From: Anthropogastromicrobium aceti
GTDB lineage: Bacteria; Bacillota; Clostridia; Lachnospirales; Lachnospiraceae
NCBI RefSeq assembly: GCF_025567095.1
Contig: NZ_JAOQJH010000032.1
Reading direction: 5' to 3' (one strand)
DNA: 38,268 bases
Numbering within the stretch: the stretch's first letter is position 1; every line of letters begins with the position of its first letter. Position numbers and translations under genes: made by a program. The notes beneath the pieces are model-generated. The model ran no database searches. It saw only the letters and a program-made list of their open reading frames with translations, and had not been told where the DNA came from. Shown in pieces: positions 31,906 through 38,268 of this stretch.

Positions 31906-32625
31906 ATGGAAAACTTATGGAAGACAGTAACTGAAAATGTCGGCTTTATTGTCGTCATTGCGATCACGGCAGCAGTCCTTTTTGCGGTGGCAAAGCTTGG
32001 AGAAATGTGGGCAGGCGTGACTTCATCGCAGCAAATGCGCACGAAAAAAATTGTCACTATAGGTATGATGTCAGCGCTTGCATTTATTCTGCAGATCTTT
32101 GATTTTCCAGTACCATTTGCACCGCCATTCTACAAGCTTGATTTTTCAGAGGTGCCAGTTTTAATCTGCTCCTTTGCAATGGGACCGGTGGCAGGTGTAG
32201 CATCAGAGCTGCTTAAAAACGTATTAAAGGTGCTTTTTAGAGGTACAACAACAGCATTTGTCGGCGATTATGCAAACTTTGTGATTGGCTGCAGCTTCAT
32301 TATTCCGGCAGCAATCCTTTATTTCAAGCACAAGACAAAGAAAACAGCGATAATAGGCTGTGTAGCAGGAACAATCATTATTGCAATTTTTGGAAGCTTA
32401 TTCAACGCATTTTATCTGCTTCCGGCATTCTCCAAGCTGTACGGAATGCCGCTTGAAAGCATTTTAGAGATGGGTCATGCAATCTTTTCTGGTTTTGAAG
32501 AGTTTAACATTTTGACATTTGTTGCCTTATGTGTAGCACCATTAAATCTGTTAAAGGGTGCACTGGTATCAGTTATCGTTATGCTGATCTACAAGCCAAT
32601 CAGCCGTATTCTGCATCAGGTATAA
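31906..32625 (+). CDS. ribU: Riboflavin ECF transporter S component RibU
   Basis: About 239 residues with six hydrophobic segments. The motif RTKKIVTIGMMSALAFILQI (about residues 45-64) carries the helix that contacts the ECF module. The stretch YKLDFSEVPVLICSFAMGPV is typical of RibU. It captures riboflavin and needs the shared EcfAA'T energising module encoded elsewhere. Control by an FMN riboswitch independently supports the substrate. ATG 31906 has GAGGAAAG upstream. The protein has an N-terminal extension of about 40 residues with an additional helix (VGFIVVIAITAAVLFAVAKL), longer than many RibU proteins. It ends at its own terminator. Confidence 0.95.
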   Translation: MENLWKTVTENVGFIVVIAITAAVLFAVAKLGEMWAGVTSSQQMRTKKIVTIGMMSALAFILQIFDFPVPFAPPFYKLDFSEVPVLICSFAMGPVAGVASELLKNVLKVLFRGTTTAFVGDYANFVIGCSFIIPAAILYFKHKTKKTAIIGCVAGTIIIAIFGSLFNAFYLLPAFSKLYGMPLESILEMGHAIFSGFEEFNILTFVALCVAPLNLLKGALVSVIVMLIYKPISRILHQV

Positions 32626-32642
32626 AAATAGAGTTGTTTTTC

Positions 32643-32677
32643 TTGTGCATTCGTTGTAAAATCAATACGATGCACAA
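32643..32677. other. Hairpin between ribU and its terminator
   Basis: TTGTGCAT (32643-32650) pairs with ATGCACAA (32670-32677), and CGT with ACG inside. It has no T-run, so it is probably an mRNA 3' stabilising element or part of a compound terminator. Confidence 0.4.
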
Positions 32678-32719
32678 AATAAGCTGTGTTTGCAGTAAGT
32701 GTAAATCGCAGTTTGTGTG

Positions 32720-32757
32720 TATCCGCAGTCGCAAGGCTGCGGATATTTGTTTTTATT
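32720..32757 (+). terminator. Terminator of ribU
   Basis: ATCCGCAG (32721-32728) pairs with CTGCGGAT (32737-32744) and is followed by TTTGTTTTTATT. Confidence 0.85.
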
Positions 32758-32805
32758 CTACGACATTTTACTCTGATAAAAATGAAACAATATTTGGAGG
32801 AATCA

Positions 32806-33246
32806 ATGGCAATACCAGAAAAAATTTATGAGACAAATGGTGCAGAGGAAACCTTTGAGGTGGGAATGCGCCTTGCAAAAGAGGCAAAAGCCGGTGACAT
32901 TTATTGTCTTGACGGTGATTTAGGAACAGGAAAAACTGTTTTTTCCCAGGGCTTTGCCGCAGGTCTTGGCATAAAAGAGGCAGTAAACAGTCCAACTTTT
33001 ACAATCGTATGTGAATATGAAGAAGGACGTCTGCCATTGTATCATTTTGATGTATATCGAATCGAAGAGCCGGAAGAGATGGAAGAAATTGGCTACGAGG
33101 AATATTTTTATGGACAGGGTGTGTGCCTTGTTGAGTGGGCATCACTTGTAGAAGAGATTATTCCGCCAGAAGCTGTGTGGATCACGATTGAGAAAGATCT
33201 GGACAAGGGATTCGATTATCGAAAAATAACAGTGCGCGGTAAGTGA
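32806..33246 (+). CDS. tsaE: tRNA t6A-modification ATPase TsaE
   Basis: 146 residues. Walker A is GDLGTGKT at 37-44; the fold is completed by SPTFTIVCEYE and YHFDVYRIEEPEEM, and the EYFYGQGVCLVEWA segment is typical. TsaE is the ATPase that resets the TsaB-TsaD complex during synthesis of threonylcarbamoyl-adenosine at position 37 of ANN-decoding tRNAs. TTTGGAGG lies five bases before ATG 32806; the longer frame starting at 32686 is not used. tsaB follows after 24 bases, and rimI overlaps tsaB, forming an operon. Confidence 0.97.
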   Translation: MAIPEKIYETNGAEETFEVGMRLAKEAKAGDIYCLDGDLGTGKTVFSQGFAAGLGIKEAVNSPTFTIVCEYEEGRLPLYHFDVYRIEEPEEMEEIGYEEYFYGQGVCLVEWASLVEEIIPPEAVWITIEKDLDKGFDYRKITVRGK

Positions 33247-33270
33247 AAAGAAAGGCAATAAGGTAACAGT

Positions 33271-34032
33271 ATGCAGATATTAGCAATAGAAAGCTCATCT
33301 TTGACAGCAGGTGCAGCAATTATAAAGGATGATGTTGTGCTGGCAGAGTATTCAGTTTCATTTAAAAAGACACACTCGCAGACATTGCTTCCTATGATCG
33401 ATGAGGTTGTAAAGATGACAGAAACCAATTTAAAGGAGCTTGATGCAATAGCCATTTCAGCAGGTCCTGGTTCATTTACAGGACTGAGAATCGGCAGTGC
33501 AACAGCGAAGGGATTATGTCTGGCGCTCGATAAGCCGCTTGTTGAGGTGTCTACGCTTGAAGCTATGGCGTTTGGATGCGGCCCATATAATGGTCTGATC
33601 TGCCCGATGATCGATGCGAGACGAAGACAGGTTTACACAGCGCTGTATCGTTTTGATGAAGAATTGAATATGGTATGCGTGATGGAACCAAAGCTTTTAT
33701 TAGTGGAAGAGCTTGCACAGAACTTAAAAGAATTAAAGTCAGACGATGAGAATGTGTTATTTACAGGAGACGGCATGCATGTGCATGGTGCATGGTTAAA
33801 GGAAAATGTATCAAAAAGTAAAATGGCACCAGCAGTCTGCAGCACGCCGCGCGCAGCAGCAGTAGCAGAGCTTGGCGCTAAGAAATGGCGTGAAGGAAAG
33901 GCAATCAATGCAGATGATCACCGTCCGATCTACCTTAAAAAATCACAGGCAGAGCAGGAACGAGAGGCTGGCATTTACACAAAAGGTTCTCTGCGTCCGG
34001 GAGAGAGCGGAACGCAGGCAAAGATTTGCTGA
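33271..34032 (+). CDS. tsaB: tRNA t6A-modification protein TsaB
   Basis: 253 residues. An ASKHA-fold paralogue of TsaD that lacks the metal site. Motifs seen: ILAIESSSLTAGAAI at the start, KTHSQTLLPMIDEV (residues 31-44), and the signature AISAGPGSFTGLRIGSATAKGL (from about residue 62). It forms the heterodimer with TsaD that carries out t6A transfer. AAGG lies before the ATG. Its stop overlaps the start of the rimI-like gene by seven bases. The C-terminal tail of about 25 residues (after PIYLKKSQAEQE) is polar and longer than in many homologues. Confidence 0.96.
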   Translation: MQILAIESSSLTAGAAIIKDDVVLAEYSVSFKKTHSQTLLPMIDEVVKMTETNLKELDAIAISAGPGSFTGLRIGSATAKGLCLALDKPLVEVSTLEAMAFGCGPYNGLICPMIDARRRQVYTALYRFDEELNMVCVMEPKLLLVEELAQNLKELKSDDENVLFTGDGMHVHGAWLKENVSKSKMAPAVCSTPRAAAVAELGAKKWREGKAINADDHRPIYLKKSQAEQEREAGIYTKGSLRPGESGTQAKIC

Positions 34033-34529
34033 CGAAAAACGGCAGTGATGCCGTAAAATTGTCAGTGCGCCGTATGTGCAAAGCAGATCTTCTGGCTGTA
34101 GCACAGCTTGAGAAGGAATGTTTTGCAGAGGCATGGTCAGAAAATGCGTTGGCAGAAAGTCTTGCAGAAGCAAATTATGTATTTTTTGTCGCAGTGGTAT
34201 CGAAGCCGTCTTGCATGGCAGATGAAAAAGATACAGAAGAAATTGCAGGATACGTCGGTGCATATCTGGCAGCAGATGAGCTTTCTATCACAAATGTCGC
34301 TGTATTTTCATCATACAGACGGTGCGGCGCAGCTAATCAGCTGATGAAAGCGCTTGATGCATTTGCACAGGAAAAGAATTTATATGGAATTACGCTCGAG
34401 GTGCGTGTGTCAAATAATGCAGCAATTGCATTATATGAAAAAAATGGTTATGAAAAATCTGGTATTCGCAAAGGATTTTACAGCAAACCAAAGGAAGATG
34501 CCTTAATTATGTGGAAATACTTCCAGTAG
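34026..34529 (+). CDS. rimI: RimI-like ribosomal-protein alanine N-acetyltransferase (GNAT)
   Basis: Up to 167 residues of GNAT fold. KADLLAVAQLEKECFAEAW lies near the start, the ITNVAVFSSYRRCGAANQLM segment holds the acetyl-CoA loop (RRCGAA), and EVRVSNNAAIALYEKNGYEK lies near the end. RimI acetylates the N-terminal alanine of ribosomal protein S18; in this operon position homologues are usually annotated so. The start is uncertain. TTG 34026 overlaps the tsaB stop and has AGG at a good distance, while another TTG at 34058 has no binding site. No ATG is suitable, so a rare TTG start coupled to tsaB is likely. An internal Asp/Glu-rich insertion (KPSCMADEKDTEE) is present. Confidence 0.88.
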   Translation: MLTKNGSDAVKLSVRRMCKADLLAVAQLEKECFAEAWSENALAESLAEANYVFFVAVVSKPSCMADEKDTEEIAGYVGAYLAADELSITNVAVFSSYRRCGAANQLMKALDAFAQEKNLYGITLEVRVSNNAAIALYEKNGYEKSGIRKGFYSKPKEDALIMWKYFQ

Positions 34530-34544
34530 TGACAGGCATTTCCA

Positions 34545-34573
34545 TTGTTATTCTTCCCGAAATTTATTAAAAT
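34545..34573 (+). promoter_or_regulatory. Promoter within the tsa region, before the zinc-ribbon gene
   Basis: TTGTTA (34545-34550), 17 bases, TAAAAT (34568-34573), 40 bases before the start codon. It would allow rnz-tsaD-ispD to be transcribed apart from tsaE-tsaB-rimI. Confidence 0.6.
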
Positions 34574-34612
34574 ATACATGCAAAATGAATCAATGAATCA
34601 GGGAGGAAAGCA

Positions 34613-34864
34613 ATGAGAATAACAGTAAAAGAAAATAATAGGGACAGAATTCTTCAGGTCGTGTGCAATTGCTGCAGACGGCCGCTTCCAGTTGAAAATG
34701 GCATTGTGCTAGAGGATTATATTCATGTGGATAAAGCATGGGGCTATTTTTCAGAGCGCGATGGCGAGAAAATTGCATTTGACTTGTGTGAGAACTGTAC
34801 CCAAGAGCTTACAAAAAGGTTTCGCCTGCCTGTGTATCAGAAAAAAACACGGGAATATTTATAA
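34613..34864 (+). CDS. Small four-cysteine zinc-ribbon-like protein, unknown function
   Basis: 83 residues. Two cysteine pairs, Cys18/Cys21 (in CNCCRRP, with an extra Cys20) and Cys59/Cys62 (in CENCTQE), are about 38 residues apart, the spacing of a zinc ribbon or knuckle. Between them lies an aromatic, acidic segment (EDYIHVDKAWGYFSERDGEK). The basic C-terminus (KKTREYL) could touch nucleic acid. I do not recognise the family. GGGAGG lies before the ATG. It is the first gene after an internal promoter and stands 50 bases before rnz, inside a cluster devoted to tRNA maturation, so a role there is a guess by association only. Confidence 0.75.
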   Translation: MRITVKENNRDRILQVVCNCCRRPLPVENGIVLEDYIHVDKAWGYFSERDGEKIAFDLCENCTQELTKRFRLPVYQKKTREYL

Positions 34865-34914
34865 CCTTATAAAAGTGCGCTTTGGGCGGGCGTTCATTTG
34901 GAATGAGAGGACAG

Positions 34915-35838
34915 ATGTTAGATTTATGTTTATTGGGAACAGGCGGTATGATGCCCCTTCCTTATCGTTGGCTGACGTCGTTAATGACAAGATTTAACGG
35001 AAGCACATTAATGATTGACTGTGGAGAGGGAACACAGATCGCAGTGAGAGAAAAAGGCTGGAGCTGTAATCCAATCGATGTGATCTGTTTTACACATTAC
35101 CATGGAGATCATATAAGCGGCCTCCCGGGGCTCCTTTTGACAATGGGAAATGCAGACCGTACAGAGCCGCTTACACTTATTGGACCAAAAGGCCTTGAGC
35201 GCGTGGTGAATGCGCTTCGCGTTATTGCGCCAGAGCTGCCATTTTCTATTATATTTAAAGAGATTACGCAAAACGAGCAGGATTTCGAGGTGAAGGGCTA
35301 TCATATTCATGCCTTTCGCGTTCAGCACAATGTAACCTGCTACGGTTACACGATTCAGATTCCGCGTGCAGGCCGTTTTCATGCTGAAAAGGCAAAAGAG
35401 CTTGGCATTCCGCTTACCTTCTGGAGTCATTTGCAAAAGGGAGAGACAATGACAGATGGCGATAAGGTTTATACGCCTGATATGGTTATGGGCGAAAAAA
35501 GAAAAGGAATCAAAGTTACGTATGTCACAGATACAAGACCGCTTCCAATTATTGCTGAGCAGGCAAAGGATGCTGATCTTTTTATATGTGAGGGCATGTA
35601 TGGAGAGCCAGATAAGCTTGCCAAGGCAAAGGAATACAAGCATATGACATTTAGTGAGGCGGCGTCACTTGCAAAAGAGGCACAGCCTAAGGAAATGTGG
35701 CTGACTCATTATAGTCCGTCGCTTGCACATCCGGAGGAGTACATTGAGGAGACGAGAAAGATCTTTTCAAGAACAATTGCAGCAAAGGACGGAAGAAGTA
35801 TTTCACTGGATTTTGAGCAGGAAGAAGGTACGAAGTAA
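34915..35838 (+). CDS. rnz: Ribonuclease Z
   Basis: 307 residues, the short bacterial form. It is a metallo-beta-lactamase-fold endonuclease that trims tRNA 3' ends. The zinc site is HYHGDH with His61, His63, Asp65 and His66, and the SGLPGLLLTM stretch follows. Later ligands lie in AFRVQHNVTCYGY, YVTDTRP and WLTHYSPSLA. RNase Z is essential for tRNAs that lack an encoded CCA, as is the case for all three tRNA genes seen in this window. AGAGG lies before ATG 34915; upstream in-frame ATGs lack a binding site. tsaD starts two bases after its stop. Confidence 0.96.
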   Translation: MLDLCLLGTGGMMPLPYRWLTSLMTRFNGSTLMIDCGEGTQIAVREKGWSCNPIDVICFTHYHGDHISGLPGLLLTMGNADRTEPLTLIGPKGLERVVNALRVIAPELPFSIIFKEITQNEQDFEVKGYHIHAFRVQHNVTCYGYTIQIPRAGRFHAEKAKELGIPLTFWSHLQKGETMTDGDKVYTPDMVMGEKRKGIKVTYVTDTRPLPIIAEQAKDADLFICEGMYGEPDKLAKAKEYKHMTFSEAASLAKEAQPKEMWLTHYSPSLAHPEEYIEETRKIFSRTIAAKDGRSISLDFEQEEGTK

Positions 35839-35839
35839 G

Positions 35840-36865
35840 ATGGAAGAAAAGAATATAAAAATACTTGCAATTGAGAGCAGCTGTGACGAGACCGCTGCTG
35901 CAGTAGTAGAAAATGGACGTAAGGTATTGTCAAATGTAATTTCTACACAGATTGATATCCATACTCTTTATGGCGGTGTTGTTCCAGAAATTGCCTCAAG
36001 AAAGCATCTCGAGCGTATTAATCAGGTGGTAAAGGAAGCATTGAAACAGGCATCTGTGACATTAGAGGACATCGACGCAGTTGCTGTTACCTATGGACCA
36101 GGTCTTGTTGGAGCACTTCTTGTTGGAACGGCAGAGGCAAAGGCGATTGCATATGCAGCAGGAAAGCCGCTTGTTGGTGTTCATCATATTGAGGGTCATA
36201 TTGCAGCCAATTACATTGAAAACCAGGATTTAGAGCCGCCATTTATGTGTCTGATCGTTTCAGGTGGTCATACACATCTTGTTGTAGTTGAAGATTATGA
36301 TAAATTTAATATCATTGGACGCACAAGAGATGATGCAGCAGGTGAAGCCTTCGATAAGGTAGCCAGAAGCATCGGTCTTGGCTATCCGGGAGGTCCAAAG
36401 ATCGACAAGGCAGCAAAGCTTGGAAATCCGGATGCCATTACATTTCCAAAGGCGAAGATGTCTGATAATCCGTATGACTTTAGCTTCAGTGGTTTAAAAT
36501 CAGCTGTGCTTAATTATTTAAATCATGCGAAGATGACAGGCGAAGAGGTTAATCCAAATGATCTGGCAGCATCCTTTCAAAAGGCAGTTGTGCAGGTATT
36601 AGTAGAGCATGCTATTCGAGGAACTAAGGAACATGGTTTTCGTAAGTTAGCTCTTGCAGGAGGCGTTGCATCAAACTCTGCACTTCGAGCAAGCTTAAAG
36701 GAGGCATGCGAAAAGAATGGAATTACTCTGTATTATCCGTCGCCTATTTTTTGCACAGATAATGCAGCAATGATTGGTGCAGCAGGCTACTACGAATATA
36801 AAAAAGGAAGAAGAAGCGGCTGGGATTTAAATGCAGCAGCGTCCTTAAAGCTGGGAGAACGATAA
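35840..36865 (+). CDS. tsaD: tRNA N6-adenosine threonylcarbamoyltransferase TsaD
   Basis: 341 residues, full length. It transfers the threonylcarbamoyl group to A37 of tRNA. It opens with ILAIESSCDETAAAVVENG, and the metal site is HIEGH at residues 116-120. The later GLGYPGGPKIDKAA, FSFSGLKSAVLNYL and LAGGVASNSALR blocks are diagnostic. AGAAGG lies about ten bases before ATG 35840; the long frame starting at 35723 lies inside rnz. It stands in the same cluster as tsaE and tsaB but is separated from them by rimI, the zinc-ribbon gene and rnz. tsaC, which makes the activated intermediate, is not in the window. Confidence 0.98.
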   Translation: MEEKNIKILAIESSCDETAAAVVENGRKVLSNVISTQIDIHTLYGGVVPEIASRKHLERINQVVKEALKQASVTLEDIDAVAVTYGPGLVGALLVGTAEAKAIAYAAGKPLVGVHHIEGHIAANYIENQDLEPPFMCLIVSGGHTHLVVVEDYDKFNIIGRTRDDAAGEAFDKVARSIGLGYPGGPKIDKAAKLGNPDAITFPKAKMSDNPYDFSFSGLKSAVLNYLNHAKMTGEEVNPNDLAASFQKAVVQVLVEHAIRGTKEHGFRKLALAGGVASNSALRASLKEACEKNGITLYYPSPIFCTDNAAMIGAAGYYEYKKGRRSGWDLNAAASLKLGER

Positions 36866-36866
36866 A

Positions 36867-37610
36867 ATGAATGATGTGGGAAAACAGGAGCATAAGGAGA
36901 AAAAAGCTGCTGTAATTCTGGCAGCAGGAAGCGGAAGACGCATGAATACGCCAGTTGCCAAGCAGTTTCTTGATTTGATGGGCATTCCGGTATTTTTGCA
37001 TAGTGTGCGTCTGTTTGACAAGATAGCTGATAAAATTGTACTTGTGACTTCACCGGATGCAGTCGAGTATTGCCAGAATCTTCTGGAAAAGGAAGAACTT
37101 TGCGCAGAGGTTATTGTGATCGCGGGAAAAAGCGAACGTTTCCTTTCATCTATGGAAGGAGTAAGGGCAGCCTCAGACTGCGATTTAATTATGATACATG
37201 ATGCAGCACGTGCATGTGTTGATATGGAAGTTATTGAAAGATCAATTGCTTCAGCAAGAATACATGGAAGCGGTGTTGCAGCTGTGCCGTTAAAAGATAC
37301 GGTGAAGGTGGCAGATCAAAATGGAATGGTACTGTCAACACCTGACAGAAGTACACTTCGCATTATTCAGACACCACAGACATTTAAGCATGATATTATC
37401 TGTGCGGCCTATGATCATCTTAACCATATAATAGAAACAAAAGGCATAAAAGCAGTAGGCTCCATTACAGATGATGCCATGGTAGTGGAAACATTTACTA
37501 ATCAGAAGGTCTATCTGTCAGAGGGCAGCTATGAGAATATCAAGCTGACTACGCCAGAGGATATGACAGCGGCGCATGGAATTTTATCTGCCAGGACGCG
37601 TGAACTGTAA
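36867..37610 (+). CDS. ispD: 2-C-methyl-D-erythritol 4-phosphate cytidylyltransferase IspD
   Basis: 247 residues. The third step of the MEP isoprenoid pathway: CTP + MEP to CDP-ME. The nucleotide-binding motif is AAVILAAGSGRRM near residues 14-26, with VAKQFLDLMGIPV following. MIHDAARACVD and VPLKDTVK with RIIQTPQTF complete the signatures. The first 13 residues (MNDVGKQEHKEKK) are an unstructured extension. GGGAG lies eight bases before the ATG, and the start follows the tsaD stop by one base. No other MEP-pathway gene is in the window. No terminator follows it; the next element is the tRNA-Ser promoter region. Confidence 0.95.
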   Translation: MNDVGKQEHKEKKAAVILAAGSGRRMNTPVAKQFLDLMGIPVFLHSVRLFDKIADKIVLVTSPDAVEYCQNLLEKEELCAEVIVIAGKSERFLSSMEGVRAASDCDLIMIHDAARACVDMEVIERSIASARIHGSGVAAVPLKDTVKVADQNGMVLSTPDRSTLRIIQTPQTFKHDIICAAYDHLNHIIETKGIKAVGSITDDAMVVETFTNQKVYLSEGSYENIKLTTPEDMTAAHGILSARTREL

Positions 37611-37672
37611 TAGTATCAAAAGATGGAAATAAAGCAACAATAAAAAAACTTGAAAAAAATCGAAAAAAGGTG

Positions 37673-37701
37673 TTGACATTTTGTTAAAGCCGTGATAGTA
37701 T
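37673..37701 (+). promoter_or_regulatory. Upstream promoter P1 of the tRNA-Ser genes
   Basis: TTGACA (37673-37678), 17 bases, TAGTAT (37696-37701). The first arm of a 13-bp inverted repeat fills the spacer. Confidence 0.7.
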
Positions 37702-37748
37702 ATAGAAGTCGCTTGAAACGACAAAAACTTCCAAGTCACGGCTTTAAC
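37683..37748. repeat. Perfect 13-bp inverted repeat bracketing promoter P1
   Basis: GTTAAAGCCGTGA (37683-37695) and TCACGGCTTTAAC (37736-37748) are exact complements separated by 40 bases. A smaller nested helix (GTCG with CGAC, GAAG with CTTC) lies between them. One arm is in the P1 spacer and the other about 30 bases past its start point. Confidence 0.8.
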
Positions 37749-37795
37749 AAACCTCAAATCTTCAAAAAAAGATCTGGAAAAAGTTAAAAAAGTGC

Positions 37796-37824
37796 TTGAC
37801 AAAAGCAAGACGATGAGTTATAAT
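37796..37824 (+). promoter_or_regulatory. Consensus promoter P2 of the tRNA-Ser genes
   Basis: TTGACA (37796-37801), exactly 17 bases, TATAAT (37819-37824): a full sigma-A consensus, 23 bases before the first tRNA. Confidence 0.9.
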
Positions 37825-37846
37825 AAACGAGTCACTTAACTGCTTT

Positions 37847-37932
37847 GGAGAGGTGTCCGAGTGGTTTAAGGAGCCGGTCTTGAAAACCGGTGATTCCGAA
37901 AGGGACCGTGGGTTCGAATCCCACCTTCTCCG
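37847..37932 (+). tRNA. tRNA-Ser (anticodon UGA)
   Basis: 86 nt. The acceptor stem is GGAGAGG with CTTCTCC, one G-U pair, discriminator G. The anticodon loop CTTGAAA lies between GCCGGT-side and ACCGGT-side stems and gives TGA, reading UCA. A long variable arm (GATTCCGAAAGGGACC) is typical of serine. The T-arm is GTGGG-TTCGAAT-CCCAC. CCA is not encoded. Confidence 0.96.
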
Positions 37933-37980
37933 TTGATATTTACAATTAAATATCAGATTTTTGAGAATCAACTTATGCTT

Positions 37981-38069
37981 GGAGAAGTACCCAAGAGGTT
38001 GAAGGGGCTCCCCTGGAAAGGGAGTAGGTCGTTAGTAGCGGCGCAAGGGTTCAAATCCCTTCTTCTCCG
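37981..38069 (+). tRNA. tRNA-Ser (anticodon GGA)
   Basis: 89 nt. The acceptor stem is GGAGAAG with CTTCTCC, discriminator G. The anticodon loop CTGGAAA gives GGA, reading UCC and UCU. A long variable arm follows the anticodon stem. The T-arm is AAGGG-TTCAAAT-CCCTT. It lies 48 bases after tRNA-Ser(UGA) in the same transcript, and CCA is not encoded. Confidence 0.95.
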
Positions 38070-38090
38070 TTGGTCTCCAAGATAGTGAGA

Positions 38091-38268
38091 CTATGCAAAG
38101 AACCTTGATAATTGAACAGTATAACCAACCCTGAAGATTTCTTAAAAAGCCAGATTGCGAAAGCAGTCAGGCAAGTGAAATTTTTAGCGTAGTATAAACT
38201 ACAACCTATAAAAACAGTAAAGTCTTTTAAGTAAGACACACAAACGGACAGGAATGCGTTAGCGCAGA
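38091..38268 (+). other. Possible leader of an rRNA operon lying beyond the window
   Basis: After the tRNAs comes AAAGAACCTTGATAATTGAA, which resembles the boxA-like antitermination segment found in front of 16S and 23S rRNA genes of Clostridia. The rest is A-rich non-coding sequence with small hairpins (GTCTT/AAGAC near 38221-38236, GCG-TTA-CGC near 38257-38265). No protein frame is convincing. No terminator follows the tRNAs, so transcription from P1 and P2 would continue into it. No rRNA sequence is inside the window to confirm this. Confidence 0.35.

Noticed and set aside
32529..32831. 100-codon frame between ribU and tsaE
   Set aside because: It overlaps the end of ribU, a terminator and the start of tsaE in other frames, and has no family features.
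35008..35643. 211-codon minus-strand frame inside rnz
   Set aside because: It is fully antisense to a recognised gene and has no motif support.
37762..37971. Open frame on the minus strand across tRNA-Ser(UGA), with a DSNPRS-like peptide
   Set aside because: It is antisense to a clear tRNA cloverleaf; such frames are a common false call.
1..38268. CRISPR array, prophage, integrative element, toxin-antitoxin or secondary-metabolite cluster
   Set aside because: I saw no regularly spaced repeats, integrase, phage structural genes, toxin-antitoxin pairs or biosynthetic core genes. Apart from the TnpB-like end, the content is core chromosomal genes.

Overview
This window looks like ordinary chromosome from an anaerobic, low-to-mid GC Clostridium-class Firmicute, most likely a Lachnospiraceae gut commensal. 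That placement is inferred from several things: a stand-alone MsmK/UgpC-type sugar ATPase followed by a CdaR/PucR-type regulator, DUF3793 next to a flavodoxin, an ECF-type RibU under an FMN riboswitch, near-consensus sigma-A promoters, AGGAGG-type ribosome binding sites, and tRNA genes without an encoded CCA. No species was identified.

Layout. Positions 1-205 are the 3' end of a probable IS200/IS605- or IS607-type element: a TnpB C-terminus plus a right-end hairpin that would also be the 3' end of the guide (omega/re) RNA. It abuts the 3' remnant of a host gene. A tRNA-Gln(CUG) unit follows on the minus strand. From 767 to 11935 come an acyl-ACP thioesterase, a CvfB-like S1 protein, a CPBP membrane protease, an XRE regulator, a YitT membrane protein, the sugar ATPase, the PucR-type regulator, a C-terminal processing protease, a polysaccharide-deacetylase-like membrane-anchored protein and an M24 peptidase. 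From 12149 to 19827 are a MacB/FtsX-like ABC exporter, RluA and EamA genes on the minus strand, a GH43 glycosidase with a Dabb protein, and a DUF3793-flavodoxin pair on the minus strand. From 20230 to 31524 are enolase, a second XRE regulator, long-form HPF, SecA, RF2, homoserine dehydrogenase, DUF2752, an acidic two-helix membrane protein and Tex. From 31532 to the end are an FMN riboswitch with RibU, then a tRNA-modification and processing cluster (tsaE-tsaB-rimI, a zinc-ribbon protein, rnz, tsaD), ispD and two tRNA-Ser genes. The last 200 bases may be the leader of an rRNA operon lying beyond the window.

How the genes connect. The tsaE/tsaB/tsaD genes together supply most of the t6A tRNA-modification machinery, with RNase Z beside them. 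SecA, RF2 and HPF are protein-export and translation functions. The regulatory pattern I find most interesting is a TTAG-N6-CTAA dyad overlapping or touching three independent promoters: the ABC exporter, DUF3793-flavodoxin and enolase. It has the geometry of a DtxR/IdeR-type metal-dependent repressor site, and flavodoxin is a classic iron-starvation gene.

Long structured leaders precede the deacetylase-like gene (8800-9000) and tex (29180-29362), and I could not assign either to a known RNA class. The promoter region of the tRNA-Ser genes carries a perfect 13-bp inverted repeat that brackets a promoter -10 box. I see no CRISPR array, prophage, or recognisable defence or toxin-antitoxin system. 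The novelty candidates are regulatory and RNA elements, not a new protein system.
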